Source of the DNA: Dyella jiangningensis
GTDB lineage: Bacteria; Pseudomonadota; Gammaproteobacteria; Xanthomonadales; Rhodanobacteraceae
NCBI RefSeq assembly: GCF_003264855.1
Contig: NZ_NFZS01000001.1
Span: 2,382,839-2,446,838, forward strand
DNA length: 64,000 bases
Direction: 5' to 3'
The notes under the pieces were generated by a model that saw nothing but the letters and a program-made list of their open reading frames with translations, made no database searches and was not told the DNA's origin. The position numbers were made by a program, and so were the translations under genes. Positions 63,878 through 64,000 of the stretch are shown in pieces (within the stretch, counting starts at the first letter, position 1; every line of letters starts with the position of its first letter).

Positions 63878-64000
63878 GATAGTGTCTATTGAGGATCGGA
63901 GGATCTATGACCAGCAAGCGTTTCACTGACGAGTTTAAGGCTGAAGCGGTTAAGCAGGTTAGCGAGCGTGGCTACCCCGTTACGGAGGTGGCCGAGCGAC
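63878..64000 (+). mobile_element. Left end of an IS3-family insertion sequence, cut by window edge
   Basis: The start of a transposase OrfA lies at the right edge, preceded by a likely left terminal repeat beginning TGATAGTGTCTATTGAGG. TAGACAC and GTGTCTA form a 7-bp inverted repeat across the junction (63869-63888). The right end is outside the window, so the exact boundary and family subgroup cannot be fixed. Confidence 0.7.
63907..64000 (+). CDS. IS3-family transposase OrfA, N-terminal part
   Basis: The first 31 codons read MTSKRFTDEFKAEAVKQV and continue SERGYPVTEVAER, the classic N-terminus of IS3-family OrfA helix-turn-helix proteins. GGAGG lies about 5 bp before the ATG. OrfA binds the element ends and is normally fused to the OrfB integrase by programmed frameshifting. 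The gene runs off the window. Confidence 0.9.
   Translation, partial: MTSKRFTDEFKAEAVKQVSERGYPVTEVAER

Overview
The window is high-GC DNA from a gammaproteobacterium, most likely of the order Xanthomonadales (Rhodanobacteraceae or a close relative such as Dyella or Luteibacter). This is inferred from gene content: a maltose TonB receptor, SLC45-type MFS transporter, GH13 and LacI locus, the oxidative L-fucose pathway first described in Xanthomonas campestris, and REP-type palindromes. No rRNA, tRNA or marker gene is present to prove it.

Layout. (1) 0.2-11.1 kb: a divergent pair of LuxR-type regulators, an atypical response regulator and a MalT-like ATPase, followed by a 2140-residue type Va autotransporter whose passenger carries two families of tandem repeats. 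(2) 11.4-15.9 kb: a Tat-exported Gfo/Idh/MocA oxidoreductase, a small membrane-anchored protein, a GNAT acetyltransferase and an AraC regulator. (3) 16.1-20.2 kb: two exported DUF1254/DUF1214 proteins and an outer-membrane MetA-pathway-like protein, divergent from the AraC gene. (4) 20.5-34.8 kb: a maltose/maltodextrin locus (MFS transporter, exported GH13, cytoplasmic GH13 alpha-glucosidase, TonB receptor, LacI). Embedded in it is an overlapping operon of a 2-oxoglutarate dioxygenase, zinc alcohol dehydrogenase and esterase. Copies of an ATACGTAT-type palindrome lie before the transporter and in the receptor/glucosidase divergent region. (5) 35.1-49.3 kb: exported glycosidases (GH20, GH29, GH3, GH20, GH18, GH29, GH2) plus a glucokinase. 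(6) 49.5-55.6 kb: a seven-gene plus-strand operon with every step from L-fucose to pyruvate and L-lactate, plus an FMN lactate dehydrogenase. (7) 55.6-56.4 kb: a four-unit composite palindromic array. (8) 56.4-59.0 kb: mutarotase, FucP symporter and an IclR regulator. (9) 59-64 kb: a mixed region with an orphan HigA-like protein, a second PhyH dioxygenase, an isolated PAAR/gpV spike pair, an unknown exported protein and the left end of an IS3-family element.

How it works together. Regions 5, 6 and 8 form one system. Exported fucosidases, hexosaminidases, a xylosidase-like GH3 and a GH2 trim fucosylated glycans outside the cytoplasm, FucP imports L-fucose, the mutarotase balances anomers, and the oxidative pathway yields pyruvate and lactate. 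An AT-rich dyad between the two divergent operons at 49.4 kb is the obvious control point. The enzyme set resembles the plant N-glycan (nix) cluster of Xanthomonas but has no GH92 or GH125 mannosidase here.

Start codons were chosen from ribosome binding sites and family alignment. Several are uncertain and marked as such.
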